NCBI GenBank assembly: GCA_964481775.1
Contig: CAYZUX010000007.1
Location: forward strand, 1 to 64,000
Reading direction: 5' to 3'
DNA length: 64,000 bases
Source of the DNA: OLB16 sp964481775
GTDB taxonomy: Bacteria; Hinthialibacterota; Hinthialibacteria; OLB16
Positions 41,504 to 50,609 of the stretch are shown piece by piece. The notes under the pieces were generated by a model. It made no database searches and was not told the DNA's origin. It was given only the letters and a program-made list of their open reading frames with translations. The stretch's first letter is position 1; each line of letters opens with the position of its first letter. Both the position numbers and the translations under genes were made by a program.

Positions 41504-42610
41504 CTACTGGAATTGCTTTGAGATGGTGTCAGCGATGAAGGAGGCGCCATCGATTCCCCCTTCCCAAGGTATTGGTTTTACCTCAAGAACCCTGGAAAGC
41601 GGTCCGGCAATATCGAGTTGTTCCATCTGTGTGTTGTCCAGGATTGCCATCTGGGGATAATTCTTCGCAGTGGTACGGACTGCTTCGAATTCACGAAAAT
41701 CATCCCGTGCATCAAGCAGGATGGGGGTTGCGGTCGCCATGCACTCCGAGAGAATCCCATACCCCGGTTTGGTTACCACACAATCAACCGCATTCACCAG
41801 ATCGGGATGGTACAGGTCATCTCGTCTGAGTATCCAGAGGTTGGTGATTTCCGGGTGGCGGATGAGGCCCTGCCTGTTGGGGGGAGCGCATTCAGGCCCT
41901 TTTGCACTGCAGACAAACTGCAGTGGCTGGAAGTCCATCAGGCGCCGCATGTCTTTCACGGGTCCCTCGATGCCGCCGAAGGTGATCAGAACAAAAGTGG
42001 TTCCTTCCGCGAAGCCATAATGCCTGCGTGCCTCATCGCGGGTCTTGCGAGTGGGCCGGACAAGAAGAGGAGCATCAAGTGAACCATAGGGAAAAGTGTC
42101 TGGCGAAGAGAAAGGCAAACGGAAATTGGTGGTGGCAACCGCCATCATCTCCCGTAGAGTCTTCACCACGCCCTGATCCTCCATTCCATCGAAAAGAGGT
42201 TCGAAGATCCAGTCCCAGGTGAAGTTGCTGACTCCGAATCCTGGAATGCCAGCCTCCCGGGCAGATTGAATAGCGATTGGGCTTATGTCTGAGATCACCA
42301 GATCGATGTGAGATTCCTTTAGCCAGGTGACCTCGTTTTGAACCAGTAAATCGAGGTTCCGGATCTTTTCCAGAGCCTTGAGAAGAGTACCCTCGGAATC
42401 AATCCGGTAGGAGGTCGAGTGAACGGGGTGAATGTCCAGAGGTGAAGGAACTCGGGTATAGGATCTGGGAAGCTCCTTCCGGAACAACCATTCCGACGCA
42501 TTGGTTTTGAACACAACTTCCCAGGAGGCAGGCAATGCCTCAGCCAGGGCCATGGAACGAGTCGCATGCCCAAAACCATGGGAGTCTACATAGAATGCTG
42601 CACGCACCAC
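41504..42610 (-). CDS. Glycosyltransferase-like protein (GT-B fold, MurG/arabinokinase-N type)
   Basis: A 368-residue GT-B-fold protein. The N-terminal GFGHATRSMALAEALP is the glycine/histidine loop of MurG-like transferases, and the C-terminal part has VDCVVTKPGYGILSECMATATPILL, the donor-binding motif with the conserved Gly and Glu. Similar proteins include the N-terminal half of L-arabinokinases. It presumably transfers a sugar from a nucleotide sugar, but donor and acceptor are unknown. It is the last gene of the operon lipoyl carrier - PfkB kinase - homoserine dehydrogenase, starting seven bases after the hom stop. No membrane segment. Confidence 0.8.
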   Translation of the reverse strand: MVRAAFYVDSHGFGHATRSMALAEALPASWEVVFKTNASEWLFRKELPRSYTRVPSPLDIHPVHSTSYRIDSEGTLLKALEKIRNLDLLVQNEVTWLKESHIDLVISDISPIAIQSAREAGIPGFGVSNFTWDWIFEPLFDGMEDQGVVKTLREMMAVATTNFRLPFSSPDTFPYGSLDAPLLVRPTRKTRDEARRHYGFAEGTTFVLITFGGIEGPVKDMRRLMDFQPLQFVCSAKGPECAPPNRQGLIRHPEITNLWILRRDDLYHPDLVNAVDCVVTKPGYGILSECMATATPILLDARDDFREFEAVRTTAKNYPQMAILDNTQMEQLDIAGPLSRVLEVKPIPWEGGIDGASFIADTISKQFQ

Positions 42611-42617
42611 GTTGTTG

Positions 42618-43919
42618 CTACTGGAAGTCCTCTACCCGAACCAGGAAGGGGCGTTCGACCACTGACTCCAGAGTGGAGATCCGCTCGATGGCTCGATCCA
42701 TTGCACTTTTGGGGGCCTCATGAGTGGTGATCACAATCGGAACCGCCTCATGGGGTTCCCGCCGTTCCTTTTGGATGAAGGAAGCGATGCTGATGGACTC
42801 TTCAGCAAGCGCTGCCGCAACTTCTGAGACCACTCCGGGACGGTCCAGGACGATCAATTTCAGGTAATAGGCCGAGGAGGTCTCACCGATGGGTTTCACC
42901 TGAAGATTGAGATGGTCGAACGAGTAATAGTTGCAGCGGTCTGGTCCTCGCACAATCTGGCGAGCCGCTTCCATCAGATCGGCAGTGACAGCGGCACCTG
43001 TTGCTGCACCACCCGCACCCTGTCCATAGAACATCACAGTTCCAAGCGGTTGGCCGGCCACAACAATGGCATTATAGACACCACTCACCGAGGCGAGATG
43101 GGAATCGAGCGGGATCAATGCGGGATGACAGCGGATATCCAGCCGCTCGCCCTCCCTTTTCGCGGTCGCCAGGAGTTTCACCCGATACCCAAGCTCTCTG
43201 GCCATCTGCAAATCAAAAAAAGTGAGGCGGGTGATTCCCTCGCGGGATACATCCTCGAAATTGACACGGCATCCGTATGCCAACTGGCTGAGCAGAACGA
43301 TTTTATGGGTGGTGTCATGACCCTCGATGTCAAAGGTGGGGTCAGCCTCGGCATACCCCTTTGCTTTGGCTTCGATGAGTGCCACATCAAAATCCAGATG
43401 GGCCTCTTCCATCCGGGTCAGGATGTAGTTGGCCGTCCCATTGAGGATGGCATAAATTCGTTCGACTTCGGTCGAACAGAGGCCGGTTCTCAGGGCCTGG
43501 ATAATGGGGATACCGCCACCCACTGCCGCCTCGAAAAGCAAGAGACGGTTTCTCTCGCGGGCCAGGTCAAAAAGCTCTTGTCCACGATGTGCTAGAAGTG
43601 CCTTGTTGGCTGTGACCACATCTTTGCCCGCCTTGAGTGCGGCGGAAATCAGGTCATACGCAAAGGTGGTTCCCCCCACCAACTCGACCACGATATCGAT
43701 TTCGGGATCATCCAGGATCTCTTTCACATTGGTAGTCAATGTGATTCCGGTCAGATCCACATTTCGTGGTGTCAAAATGTCCAGATCGGCGATTCTCCTC
43801 AACCGGACAGAGACTCCTGCACGTTCATCGATCTGAATGCGGTTCTGGGTCAGGCACTGAACCATTCCGGTTCCTACTACTCCGAATCCCACCAAACCAA
43901 CTTTCACTTCGCTTACCAT
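42618..43919 (-). CDS. hom: Homoserine dehydrogenase
   Basis: A 433-residue monofunctional homoserine dehydrogenase of the aspartate family pathway. The Rossmann motif is VGLVGFGVVGTGMVQ (residues 6-20); DVVTANKALLAHRG (near 105) and YAEADPTFDIEGHDTTHKI (about 205-223) form the substrate and catalytic region (Asp and Lys). The C-terminal 90 residues are an ACT domain (LIVLDRPGVVSEVAAALAEE), usually the site of threonine feedback. GGAG lies five bases before the ATG at 43919. Upstream by 25 bases is a PfkB kinase; neither thrB nor thrC is visible in the window. Confidence 0.96.
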   Translation of the reverse strand: MVSEVKVGLVGFGVVGTGMVQCLTQNRIQIDERAGVSVRLRRIADLDILTPRNVDLTGITLTTNVKEILDDPEIDIVVELVGGTTFAYDLISAALKAGKDVVTANKALLAHRGQELFDLARERNRLLLFEAAVGGGIPIIQALRTGLCSTEVERIYAILNGTANYILTRMEEAHLDFDVALIEAKAKGYAEADPTFDIEGHDTTHKIVLLSQLAYGCRVNFEDVSREGITRLTFFDLQMARELGYRVKLLATAKREGERLDIRCHPALIPLDSHLASVSGVYNAIVVAGQPLGTVMFYGQGAGGAATGAAVTADLMEAARQIVRGPDRCNYYSFDHLNLQVKPIGETSSAYYLKLIVLDRPGVVSEVAAALAEESISIASFIQKERREPHEAVPIVITTHEAPKSAMDRAIERISTLESVVERPFLVRVEDFQ

Positions 43920-43944
43920 GACTCTCCAACCCCCGTAGGGAACA

Positions 43945-44859
43945 TCATGACAAAGAGATCTCACCCACCTGAGTCAGGTCTCTGAGTGCACGAATCCTTT
44001 CATTCAATTCCGGCAAACTAACCGCATCCAGACGATCCAGTCCCGAGGATTCCACGGTATATGCCGCCAGACAGGAACCAACCAGGATTCCCTGTTTGAG
44101 TGTTTCCAGATCTGTCCGGTCTTGCCGGGCGATCCATCCCACCAAGCCACCCAGAAAAGTGTCACCCGCTCCGGTGGTATCGGTGATGTGATGGAGTGGG
44201 AATGCGGGTGCCATGAATACACCCTCACGAGAATGCAGGGAGGCTCCATGTTCCCCTCTCTTGATGATCACCGAAGAGGGTCCCTGATCCAGGATGACAC
44301 TCGCGGCGGCGGTCAGGCTGATTCTGCCCGTCAGCTGACGTGCCTCTTCATCGTTGACCACCAGGCAGTTGACCCGGGTTATGAGTTGATCCAGGGAAGG
44401 CCGGGCGATATCAAGCCAGAGCTTCATGGTATCCGCCAGTACCCATCGGGGAGCCTTCATCTGGTTCAGAACCGATTGTTGCTGATCGGGATGGATGTTT
44501 CCCAGGGCGACATAGGGAGCATCCCTCAGTCCCTCCGGGACCTTGGGCTCAAATGTGGCAAAGACTCCCAGGTCCGTGAAAAGTGTATCCCGGTGGATCA
44601 TGTCGGGATGGTAACGGCACCCCCAACGGAAGGTTTTTCCAGGAACCACCTCAAGCCCTGCTGTGTTCACACCCCATTTCTGGAAGAGATCCCGATAGGG
44701 CTTGGGAAAATCATCTCCCACGATTCCGATGACCGCGGCTGGGGCCAGTTTGGATGCCGCGGCACTGATGAATGTCGCACTTCCGCCGAGAACCTCCTCC
44801 GCTTGATGTTGGGGGGTCTCGATCGAATCCAGCGCGATCGAGCCGACCGTCACAATCAT
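43945..44859 (-). CDS. PfkB-family carbohydrate kinase
   Basis: A 304-residue ribokinase-like kinase. The N-terminal block VGSIALDSIETP and the glycine-rich VLGGSATFISAAAS are the first substrate motif; the C-terminal signature DTTGAGDTFLGGLVG (about residues 229-243) contains the catalytic Asp and anion hole. It phosphorylates a sugar or nucleoside with ATP; the substrate is not decidable. Its ATG overlaps the stop of the lipoyl carrier gene by four bases (ATGA) and hom follows after 25 bases, so it is in a three- to four-gene operon. Cytoplasmic. Confidence 0.9.
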   Translation of the reverse strand: MIVTVGSIALDSIETPQHQAEEVLGGSATFISAAASKLAPAAVIGIVGDDFPKPYRDLFQKWGVNTAGLEVVPGKTFRWGCRYHPDMIHRDTLFTDLGVFATFEPKVPEGLRDAPYVALGNIHPDQQQSVLNQMKAPRWVLADTMKLWLDIARPSLDQLITRVNCLVVNDEEARQLTGRISLTAAASVILDQGPSSVIIKRGEHGASLHSREGVFMAPAFPLHHITDTTGAGDTFLGGLVGWIARQDRTDLETLKQGILVGSCLAAYTVESSGLDRLDAVSLPELNERIRALRDLTQVGEISLS

Positions 44860-45101
44860 GACGCAGGCTCGATCTCGCAGAGCAGGCCGCCGACTTTCAC
44901 GACATCATTTTCTTGGGCACATAGCTTAGTGATCAATCCGCTACAGGGGGAAGGAACGTTGAAATTGGCTTTGTCGGTCAACATCTCAACCAGATCATCT
45001 CCCTCCGCAACTTCGTCGCCCTCCTGGGCAATCCAAAAGGACACCGTGGCTTCATCACCGGCTTCCGCGCCCAGTTCCGGCAGTTTGACTTCAACAGGCA
45101 T
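44856..45101 (-). CDS. Stand-alone lipoyl-carrier domain protein
   Basis: An 81-residue protein that is a single lipoyl domain, like the N-terminal domain of 2-oxoacid dehydrogenase E2 subunits. It starts PVEVKLPELG and has EMLTDKANFNVPSPCSG in the middle, with the Asp-Lys-Ala site that carries lipoate. The final strand pair VKVGGLLCEIE is normal. No E2 catalytic domain, E1 or E3 is encoded next to it, and it lacks the GcvH pattern. It would carry acyl or aminomethyl groups for a partner elsewhere. A good promoter lies in front and the kinase overlaps its stop codon. Confidence 0.88.
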   Translation of the reverse strand: MPVEVKLPELGAEAGDEATVSFWIAQEGDEVAEGDDLVEMLTDKANFNVPSPCSGLITKLCAQENDVVKVGGLLCEIEPAS

Positions 45102-45168
45102 AGTGACCCTTCTCCTTTACTGGTGTGTGGACAGATTTGGGTTAATTAAAATGACCCAGAGACAGCCG

Positions 45169-45198
45169 ACTATACGGGATTCCCACCTTGAACGTCAA
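45169..45198 (-). promoter_or_regulatory. Sigma-70-type promoter of the lipoyl-kinase-hom operon
   Basis: Minus strand: TTGACG (45193-45198), 18-base spacer, TATAGT (45169-45174). It lies about 70 bases before the lipoyl gene start. Both boxes differ from consensus by one base. It lies in the 305-base gap 45102-45406 between divergent genes, which otherwise shows only the weaker plus-strand site below. Confidence 0.6.
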
Positions 45199-45269
45199 CA
45201 AAGAGGGTAATCGGACACGATGGGGAGAGCCAATTCAAAAACAGTCACACTCTATCCACTGATTCTGTC

Positions 45270-45298
45270 TTGACATATTGAACGGAACATAGCAAGAT
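45270..45298 (+). promoter_or_regulatory. Weak candidate promoter for the ROK kinase gene
   Basis: TTGACA (45270-45275), 17-base spacer, CAAGAT (45293-45298). The -35 is perfect, the -10 poor. It lies about 110 bases before the gene, in an A+T-rich tract. I see no other element in this part of the gap. Confidence 0.32.
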
Positions 45299-45406
45299 TC
45301 TTTAACTTGAGTAAAACATGATAAGGTAATTTCTCAAAAGGGGTGGCCAAACGGTATTTCATGGTGATGAATGAAATCCATGTTGGCCTCGTCCCAGGAG
45401 AAAGAA

Positions 45407-46402
45407 ATGGCTCCAGACCCATCGATTGAATATGCCCTTGGGATTGACCTTGGGGGAACTGGTATCAAAGCGGGTATCGTTTCATCCCGAGGAGAACTGC
45501 TGGCGGAGTGGAAAACACCCACCGAGGCTGAAAAGGGTGGGCAGCATGTGGTGGAGAAAATGATTGGGCTGTGCCGTCAAATCTTCAACGAGCTGCCCAG
45601 GGGAGTTGTGCGTGAGCAGGTTGTGGGAGTCGGTATTGGATCTCCAGGTGTTTTTGATTTCGATACAGGAGCCTTAGTTGCGGGAGCGGTGAACATACCG
45701 GGATTGAATGGGACTCCGATGCGTTCGATCTTTGAATCGGAACTTGGCCTGGCAACCCGTGTTGATAACGATGCCAATGTTTTTGTCCTGGCCGAGGCAC
45801 GTTATGGTGCCGGCCGTGGAGAATCAACGGCGATTGGTTACACAATCGGGACCGGAGTTGGAGGGGGCGTTATCATCGATGGCAAAGTCTTCCATGGAGC
45901 CTGGGCCTTTGCGGGTGAACTGGGACATGTCACTGTGGAGCCGGAAGGGATCTATTGCCCTTGTGGAAACCATGGCTGCCTGGAATCCTATGCCTCCGCA
46001 AACGCCATAGCCTCCTATGCCCGTCAAGCTGCTGAGGTGCGGGAAGATTCAGTGTTGTCTACAATGAAACCAGAAACGATCACCTGCAAAACGGTGGGTG
46101 AAGCGGCAGCCCAAGGTGATGCTCTTGCCATGGAAGTCATCCGGAGAGCAGCCTACTATCTGGGCGTGGGAATCGCGGCCGCGGTGATTGTGGTGAATCC
46201 CGCGGTAGTGATCATCGGTGGTGGCGGTGCGCTTTTGGGAGAGCCACTATTCGAGCCAATCCGCTGTCATCTGAGAAGGCGTGTCTACCACCAGCGTGTC
46301 AAGGATGTGGATGTGGTCGGAGCGCAGTTGGGAATCGAGGCAGGAATCATCGGGGCGGCGGGACTGGTCCTCGCGGAACGTTCACCGGCTCGTAGAACAT
46401 AG
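45407..46402 (+). CDS. ROK-family sugar kinase (glucokinase-like)
   Basis: A 331-residue ROK kinase. The ATP phosphate loop is LGIDLGGTGIKAGIV (near residue 10); the catalytic Asp lies in RVDNDANVFVLAEA (about 115); TIGTGVGGGVIIDG follows; the zinc site is GHVTVEPEGIYCPCGNHGCLE (about 165-185, written here in parts: His, then CPCG and GC). It phosphorylates glucose or a related hexose. There is no N-terminal helix-turn-helix, so it is a kinase and not a ROK repressor. AGGAG six bases before ATG 45407 decides the start over ATGs at 45371 and 45380. It lies 53 bases before the SpoIID gene. Confidence 0.92.
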   Translation: MAPDPSIEYALGIDLGGTGIKAGIVSSRGELLAEWKTPTEAEKGGQHVVEKMIGLCRQIFNELPRGVVREQVVGVGIGSPGVFDFDTGALVAGAVNIPGLNGTPMRSIFESELGLATRVDNDANVFVLAEARYGAGRGESTAIGYTIGTGVGGGVIIDGKVFHGAWAFAGELGHVTVEPEGIYCPCGNHGCLESYASANAIASYARQAAEVREDSVLSTMKPETITCKTVGEAAAQGDALAMEVIRRAAYYLGVGIAAAVIVVNPAVVIIGGGGALLGEPLFEPIRCHLRRRVYHQRVKDVDVVGAQLGIEAGIIGAAGLVLAERSPARRT

Positions 46403-46455
46403 AGTCCCGTGGCTTCGTGTTTTAGAAAGTTGTTCAGCATCTTGAGGGGGATGCC

Positions 46456-49400
46456 ATGAAAAAAAGTACCATCCTGGCCACCAGTCAACTGGTGGTGCTT
46501 CTGAGCATTGGCTTGATCGCGTCCCTGGCCTGGTCCGAGGACAATCTCCGTGTGGGATTGGCACGGTCTCGGCAAGTCGAGATCCGTTGCGATGGTCCCA
46601 TCGAGGTCGTACTCGACAGTCATACCGGGGACGCCAAGGAGCTTCCCGCTGGAGTCTACACAATCGGTGTGGTTGAAGCCCCCTCTTTTTTCCGTGCAGC
46701 TCCGCTGGTGGCTGGTGTGATCACCACCCCTCCCCAGGAGGTAATTGCCATACCGGTGATGCTGAGTGCCCCTGGGGAATGGACTGTGGACCTGCTCAGG
46801 ACCGCATCGCCCGAAACTGCATCCAGGGCTGAGAGAGATGCGAAGACCAAGCTCAAAGGAAGGATTCAATCATTCGAGGAGAATGGCCAACATGTCATCC
46901 AGATGGGCCCCTTCCCGAATGAGTATATGGCGCGTAAAGCGGAAGAGAAAGCGCGCAGCCTGGGGTTTCCCGCACGAATAGCCAATTCCGGTGAAGCCGG
47001 AGGATATGCCTCAATAGATTCCTTTGAAACAGCAAGTCCACGAAAAAGCCGCAGGCTTCAACCTGAAGGACAACCTGTTCCTCCACCGCCTCCCTCCCAG
47101 CAGCCGGAAGCTGAAGATCTCCAGCCTCTGGCTGAACCTTTCTCCGCACAGCCCCAGGAGGACACCTACGAAGGGGGTATGGCCCCACTCGATCTGATTC
47201 CCGAGGACCTGCTCAAACTCGACCCCGAACCTGAACCGACACCGGAACCCCCGGTGCTCGAGCCTATTCCTGAACCCAAACGGGCAGACATGGGCCCCGA
47301 ACTGGGTTGGGTTCCCGCTCCCGAGAAAAAGGGTAAGCCCGCTCCACCCCCAGAAAGGCTTGATACCTCTGCCTCACGCTTGCCCCGTCCTCCACAACGG
47401 TTGACACCTCCTCCTCCCAAACGTCCGGAGGTCTCTCGTCAGAGCGCTCCTCTGACCAGGCCACCATCAACCCTTTCGCCTTCGCCCAAGATCCGGAAAG
47501 CACCACCCGCCTCCAATGAACGGCGCTATCACCGTCCTCGTTTTGCTGATGGCCGAAGACATGAATCTCCTCCGCCTGCCCCCAAGCGCTCACAGCGTCT
47601 GGAATCGCGCGAGCCGGAGGTAACATCTCCGCCAACTCTACCTCCAGAACCCCCTCAACTGGCTGAACCTTCGGAACCGGAACCTTTTCTCCGGCCAATG
47701 CCCCCTCCGCCTCCCAGGAAGCCCGAGTATTCCGCCCCCCTGCAGAAGAAGTCTGAACCAAAGGTCTTTGATCCTTACTCTCTCAGGGAAAAACCACAAA
47801 CGGATCGTTATGCCTTCACCCCCAAACGTGAGCGTTTCAGGATTCCGAATGTCTTTAAGTCGCTTCCGATTATCCGTCGTTTCTGGTGGCAGGAACCACT
47901 CGTTGGGAAACCACTGGATACCACGCCTCCCATCGAAGATCTGGAAAGCGGATTCGAGAGTGCTCTGAGTGAGCCAGTCCGGACAGCCGAGGCCACTGAG
48001 CCTTCCCTCGATCTCAAAAAGGAACCAGCACTGCCTGCAGAGGAAGAAGGGGTATCCGATACCTCTGCAGGTGAGGGTAAGGTGGAACCGGAGTGGATTG
48101 CAGGTGGACCTCCACCAGAACCGCTCCCCTTCGATCCGGAGGAGGCTCGCAAGCGGAGTCTTTCGGAAAAACGGTCTGAGGAAGAGACAATCGGCGAGGC
48201 TTCCGCTGAGGAGAAAACTCTTGCGCCTTTTGAAGCTCCCAAACCTGCCGAATTACCCAAAGAGAGTTCTGAACCCCCCCAGCTTGAGATCGATCAGGAT
48301 CTTCTTTCCTCGGAGTCTGGCGAGACACGACCTGCCGAACCGGTCGAACCCAAAGAACCAGGATTCTCGATTGTCGAAGGACCGGGTTCAGCCGAACCCG
48401 CTCCGACAGAACCCTCTCAGACAGTAGATGTGCCGGCCCAGGTACGTCGGAAGAGTGGAGCCAGGACACTGCTGGTACCGCCCATCAAACCGGTGGCGCG
48501 GGCCTATGTTCAAGTTTTCGATGAGAACGGGAAACCAGTTTCCGATCCCGCCACCATAATCGACCTGAAACCGCTCACCAGTTCAAGACTGGAACATGCT
48601 GGACACAGCTACCACGGATCATTCCAGGCATATGCTCCCAGCGATGAGTGGCTGGTCCTTGTGAATCAGGTCGATATCGAGGATTACCTGGCTGGGATCA
48701 TCCCGCAGGAAATCCCGCCCGAAGCCCCGTTTGAGGTGCTCAAGGCTCAAGCCATCATGTGCCGTTGTTATGCCCTGCAAATGGTCCAGAGCGGAGGTAG
48801 TCCGGAATACGGCTACGACATTCCTGGTGATCCGGAATCTGAATGGCCCTATTTTGGCCGTGATAAAGAGACTTCGAATGTTCGTCTCGCGGTTGAAGAG
48901 ACCCTGGGTGAAGTTCTGGTCGACTCCACAGGTAACCTGGCAACTCCCGTCTACTGCTTTTCCAGCGGTGGTTATGTGGCCGATGGGCAATCCATCTGGG
49001 GTAGCAGTGGTGAGCCAGTCCCGGAGTATCTGGAAGCGCGTCCCGACTTTGATCCTGCTCAGGTGGGGATTCAGGTTCCCGCGGAGGGATTGGCAAAGGA
49101 TGAGGGGCTACTCGAGGAATGGTTACGGAATCCACCCAATACGTTTGACCGCGAGGCAGCGGGTGAATATTTCCGCTGGAAACGGACACTCAGCTCCGAA
49201 CAAATGAATTCACTCGTCAATGACTATTGGAACAATCAGGTAGGTGAGGTGAAATCCATCGGGATTACGGAACGTGCGATTTCGGGTCATGCAACACGTA
49301 TGACTGTAGTAGGAACCGAGCAGAAGGTTGAAGCACGTGATGCTGACGCCATCCGGGAAGCCCTGCAACTAGATTCGTCGCTGATCGTAATTAAGGAGGA

Positions 49401-49581
49401 CTGGCGTTCCGGTTGGACCATCTATGGTGGGGGAATGGGACATGGGGTAGGCTTGTCTCAGTGTGGTGCTATTGGTCTGGTTAAAACCAAGGGGGCGAAT
49501 TACAAGCAGATCCTCCATTTCTATTTCAGCAAGTTGAAGCTGGGACGCCGTGAGCTCGTACGCTCCACTGCCGGCGCATAA
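46456..49581 (+). CDS. SpoIID/LytB-domain protein with SPOR-like region and long Pro/Glu-rich linker
   Basis: A 1041-residue exported protein. Residues 1-27 are a signal peptide (LVVLLSIGLIASLAWS). Residues 130-175 resemble a SPOR peptidoglycan-binding repeat (IQMGPFPNEYMARKAEEKAR). Residues 185-650 are low-complexity Pro/Glu/Lys sequence, probably disordered. Residues 700-1035 are a SpoIID lytic transglycosylase domain: YLAGIIPQEIPPEAPFEVLK with the catalytic Glu, KAQAIMCRCYAL, YFGRDKE, FSSGGYVADG and GHGVGLSQCGAIGLV. SpoIID cleaves denuded glycan strands; SPOR also prefers them, so a role in cell division or envelope remodelling fits. GAGGGGG precedes the ATG. Confidence 0.85.
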   Translation: MKKSTILATSQLVVLLSIGLIASLAWSEDNLRVGLARSRQVEIRCDGPIEVVLDSHTGDAKELPAGVYTIGVVEAPSFFRAAPLVAGVITTPPQEVIAIPVMLSAPGEWTVDLLRTASPETASRAERDAKTKLKGRIQSFEENGQHVIQMGPFPNEYMARKAEEKARSLGFPARIANSGEAGGYASIDSFETASPRKSRRLQPEGQPVPPPPPSQQPEAEDLQPLAEPFSAQPQEDTYEGGMAPLDLIPEDLLKLDPEPEPTPEPPVLEPIPEPKRADMGPELGWVPAPEKKGKPAPPPERLDTSASRLPRPPQRLTPPPPKRPEVSRQSAPLTRPPSTLSPSPKIRKAPPASNERRYHRPRFADGRRHESPPPAPKRSQRLESREPEVTSPPTLPPEPPQLAEPSEPEPFLRPMPPPPPRKPEYSAPLQKKSEPKVFDPYSLREKPQTDRYAFTPKRERFRIPNVFKSLPIIRRFWWQEPLVGKPLDTTPPIEDLESGFESALSEPVRTAEATEPSLDLKKEPALPAEEEGVSDTSAGEGKVEPEWIAGGPPPEPLPFDPEEARKRSLSEKRSEEETIGEASAEEKTLAPFEAPKPAELPKESSEPPQLEIDQDLLSSESGETRPAEPVEPKEPGFSIVEGPGSAEPAPTEPSQTVDVPAQVRRKSGARTLLVPPIKPVARAYVQVFDENGKPVSDPATIIDLKPLTSSRLEHAGHSYHGSFQAYAPSDEWLVLVNQVDIEDYLAGIIPQEIPPEAPFEVLKAQAIMCRCYALQMVQSGGSPEYGYDIPGDPESEWPYFGRDKETSNVRLAVEETLGEVLVDSTGNLATPVYCFSSGGYVADGQSIWGSSGEPVPEYLEARPDFDPAQVGIQVPAEGLAKDEGLLEEWLRNPPNTFDREAAGEYFRWKRTLSSEQMNSLVNDYWNNQVGEVKSIGITERAISGHATRMTVVGTEQKVEARDADAIREALQLDSSLIVIKEDWRSGWTIYGGGMGHGVGLSQCGAIGLVKTKGANYKQILHFYFSKLKLGRRELVRSTAGA

Positions 49582-49628
49582 CCGATTGGAGTTCACGCCT
49601 CAATAGCTTATTGCCATAATCCGTCACC

Positions 49629-50504
49629 ATGGCGGCATCGGTTTGTGTCAGCATTGTCCATTATAACGCACCGGATCTGCTCGAGTGCTGCCTTGAATCT
49701 TTTCTCCGTCATCCTCCCGAGCTGCCCTACCGGATCGTAGTGGCCGATAACTCAGCTTCAATCCTCTCTATCCGGGATCTGGTTGCCCGATATCCTTTCT
49801 GTTCTCTGATCGAAATGCCTTGGAATACAGGATTCTCAGCCGCGAACAACCGGGCGGTCCATGATGCAGAGGAGGAATACCTGTTCTTTTTGAATCCTGA
49901 CACAGAGATCCGGGAGCGAACCATTGAGAACCTGGTTGACAGGATCAGCAACGCCCCGGATATCGGGGCTGTTGGTCCCATGAACCTGGGGTCTGATGGC
50001 CAGGTTCAATACAGTTGCCGGACCTTTCCCGGTTATTTGACCTTCCTGGCGCACCGGTATTCATTGCTCACCCGCCTGTTCCCCAGGAACCGGATATCCT
50101 CTGGGTACCTTCAGACTGCACTGGATCACAACCAGGCATCGGATGTGGATTGGATCAGCGGAGCAGCACTCCTGATGAGGCGTTCGGATTTCGAGAGCCT
50201 GGGGGGCTTTGATGAGGCTTTTTTCCTGTATGCCGAGGATGTGGATCTTTGTTACCGTCTTCACCAGATGGGCCGCAGAATCGTTTATGAGCCTTCCGCA
50301 AAGGTTCAACATTCGATTGGCGGTTCCAGCAGACGTCACCGGTTCCGGGCACTCTGGGAACGTCACCGCTCCATGTACACCTTTTATAAGAAACACTATA
50401 GCCTGGAGATCCCATTGATGGATTTCATGACCCTCATGGGGATTACCCTGCGGGGTGTTACTTTCCTGTTTTTGGAGGCCATGGGGCGGACACAACATCG
50501 TTGA
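49629..50504 (+). CDS. Family 2 glycosyltransferase (rhamnosyltransferase-like)
   Basis: A 291-residue GT-A enzyme. It begins VCVSIVHYNAPDLLECCLES, has VVADNSAS in place of the usual DNxS pattern, the metal motif as LFFLNPDTEI (near residue 88), and WISGAALLMRRSDFESLGGFDEAFFLYAEDVDLCYR (near 175-205, here named by its parts GAALLMRR and EDVDLCYRL). This arrangement is the WbbL-like rhamnosyltransferase group of LPS/cell-wall polysaccharide synthesis. A C-terminal amphipathic or membrane-near helix (MTLMGITLRGVTFLFLEA) may touch the membrane. It starts 47 bases after the SpoIID gene. Sugar specificity is inference. Confidence 0.88.
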   Translation: MAASVCVSIVHYNAPDLLECCLESFLRHPPELPYRIVVADNSASILSIRDLVARYPFCSLIEMPWNTGFSAANNRAVHDAEEEYLFFLNPDTEIRERTIENLVDRISNAPDIGAVGPMNLGSDGQVQYSCRTFPGYLTFLAHRYSLLTRLFPRNRISSGYLQTALDHNQASDVDWISGAALLMRRSDFESLGGFDEAFFLYAEDVDLCYRLHQMGRRIVYEPSAKVQHSIGGSSRRHRFRALWERHRSMYTFYKKHYSLEIPLMDFMTLMGITLRGVTFLFLEAMGRTQHR

Positions 50505-50609
50505 GGACTGTTGTTCAATCGCGCGCCAAGTCTCGTTACAATGGTCAGGCGCTCGAGCGAACCGTGTGGCTGACTCGCGCAAGACCGCATTTGAATCAAG
50601 GATACCTTC

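Noticed and set aside
44122..45210. A 362-codon plus-strand frame over the PfkB and lipoyl genes
   Set aside because: Antisense to two genes with catalytic motifs and a good promoter; no ribosome site and no recognisable product.
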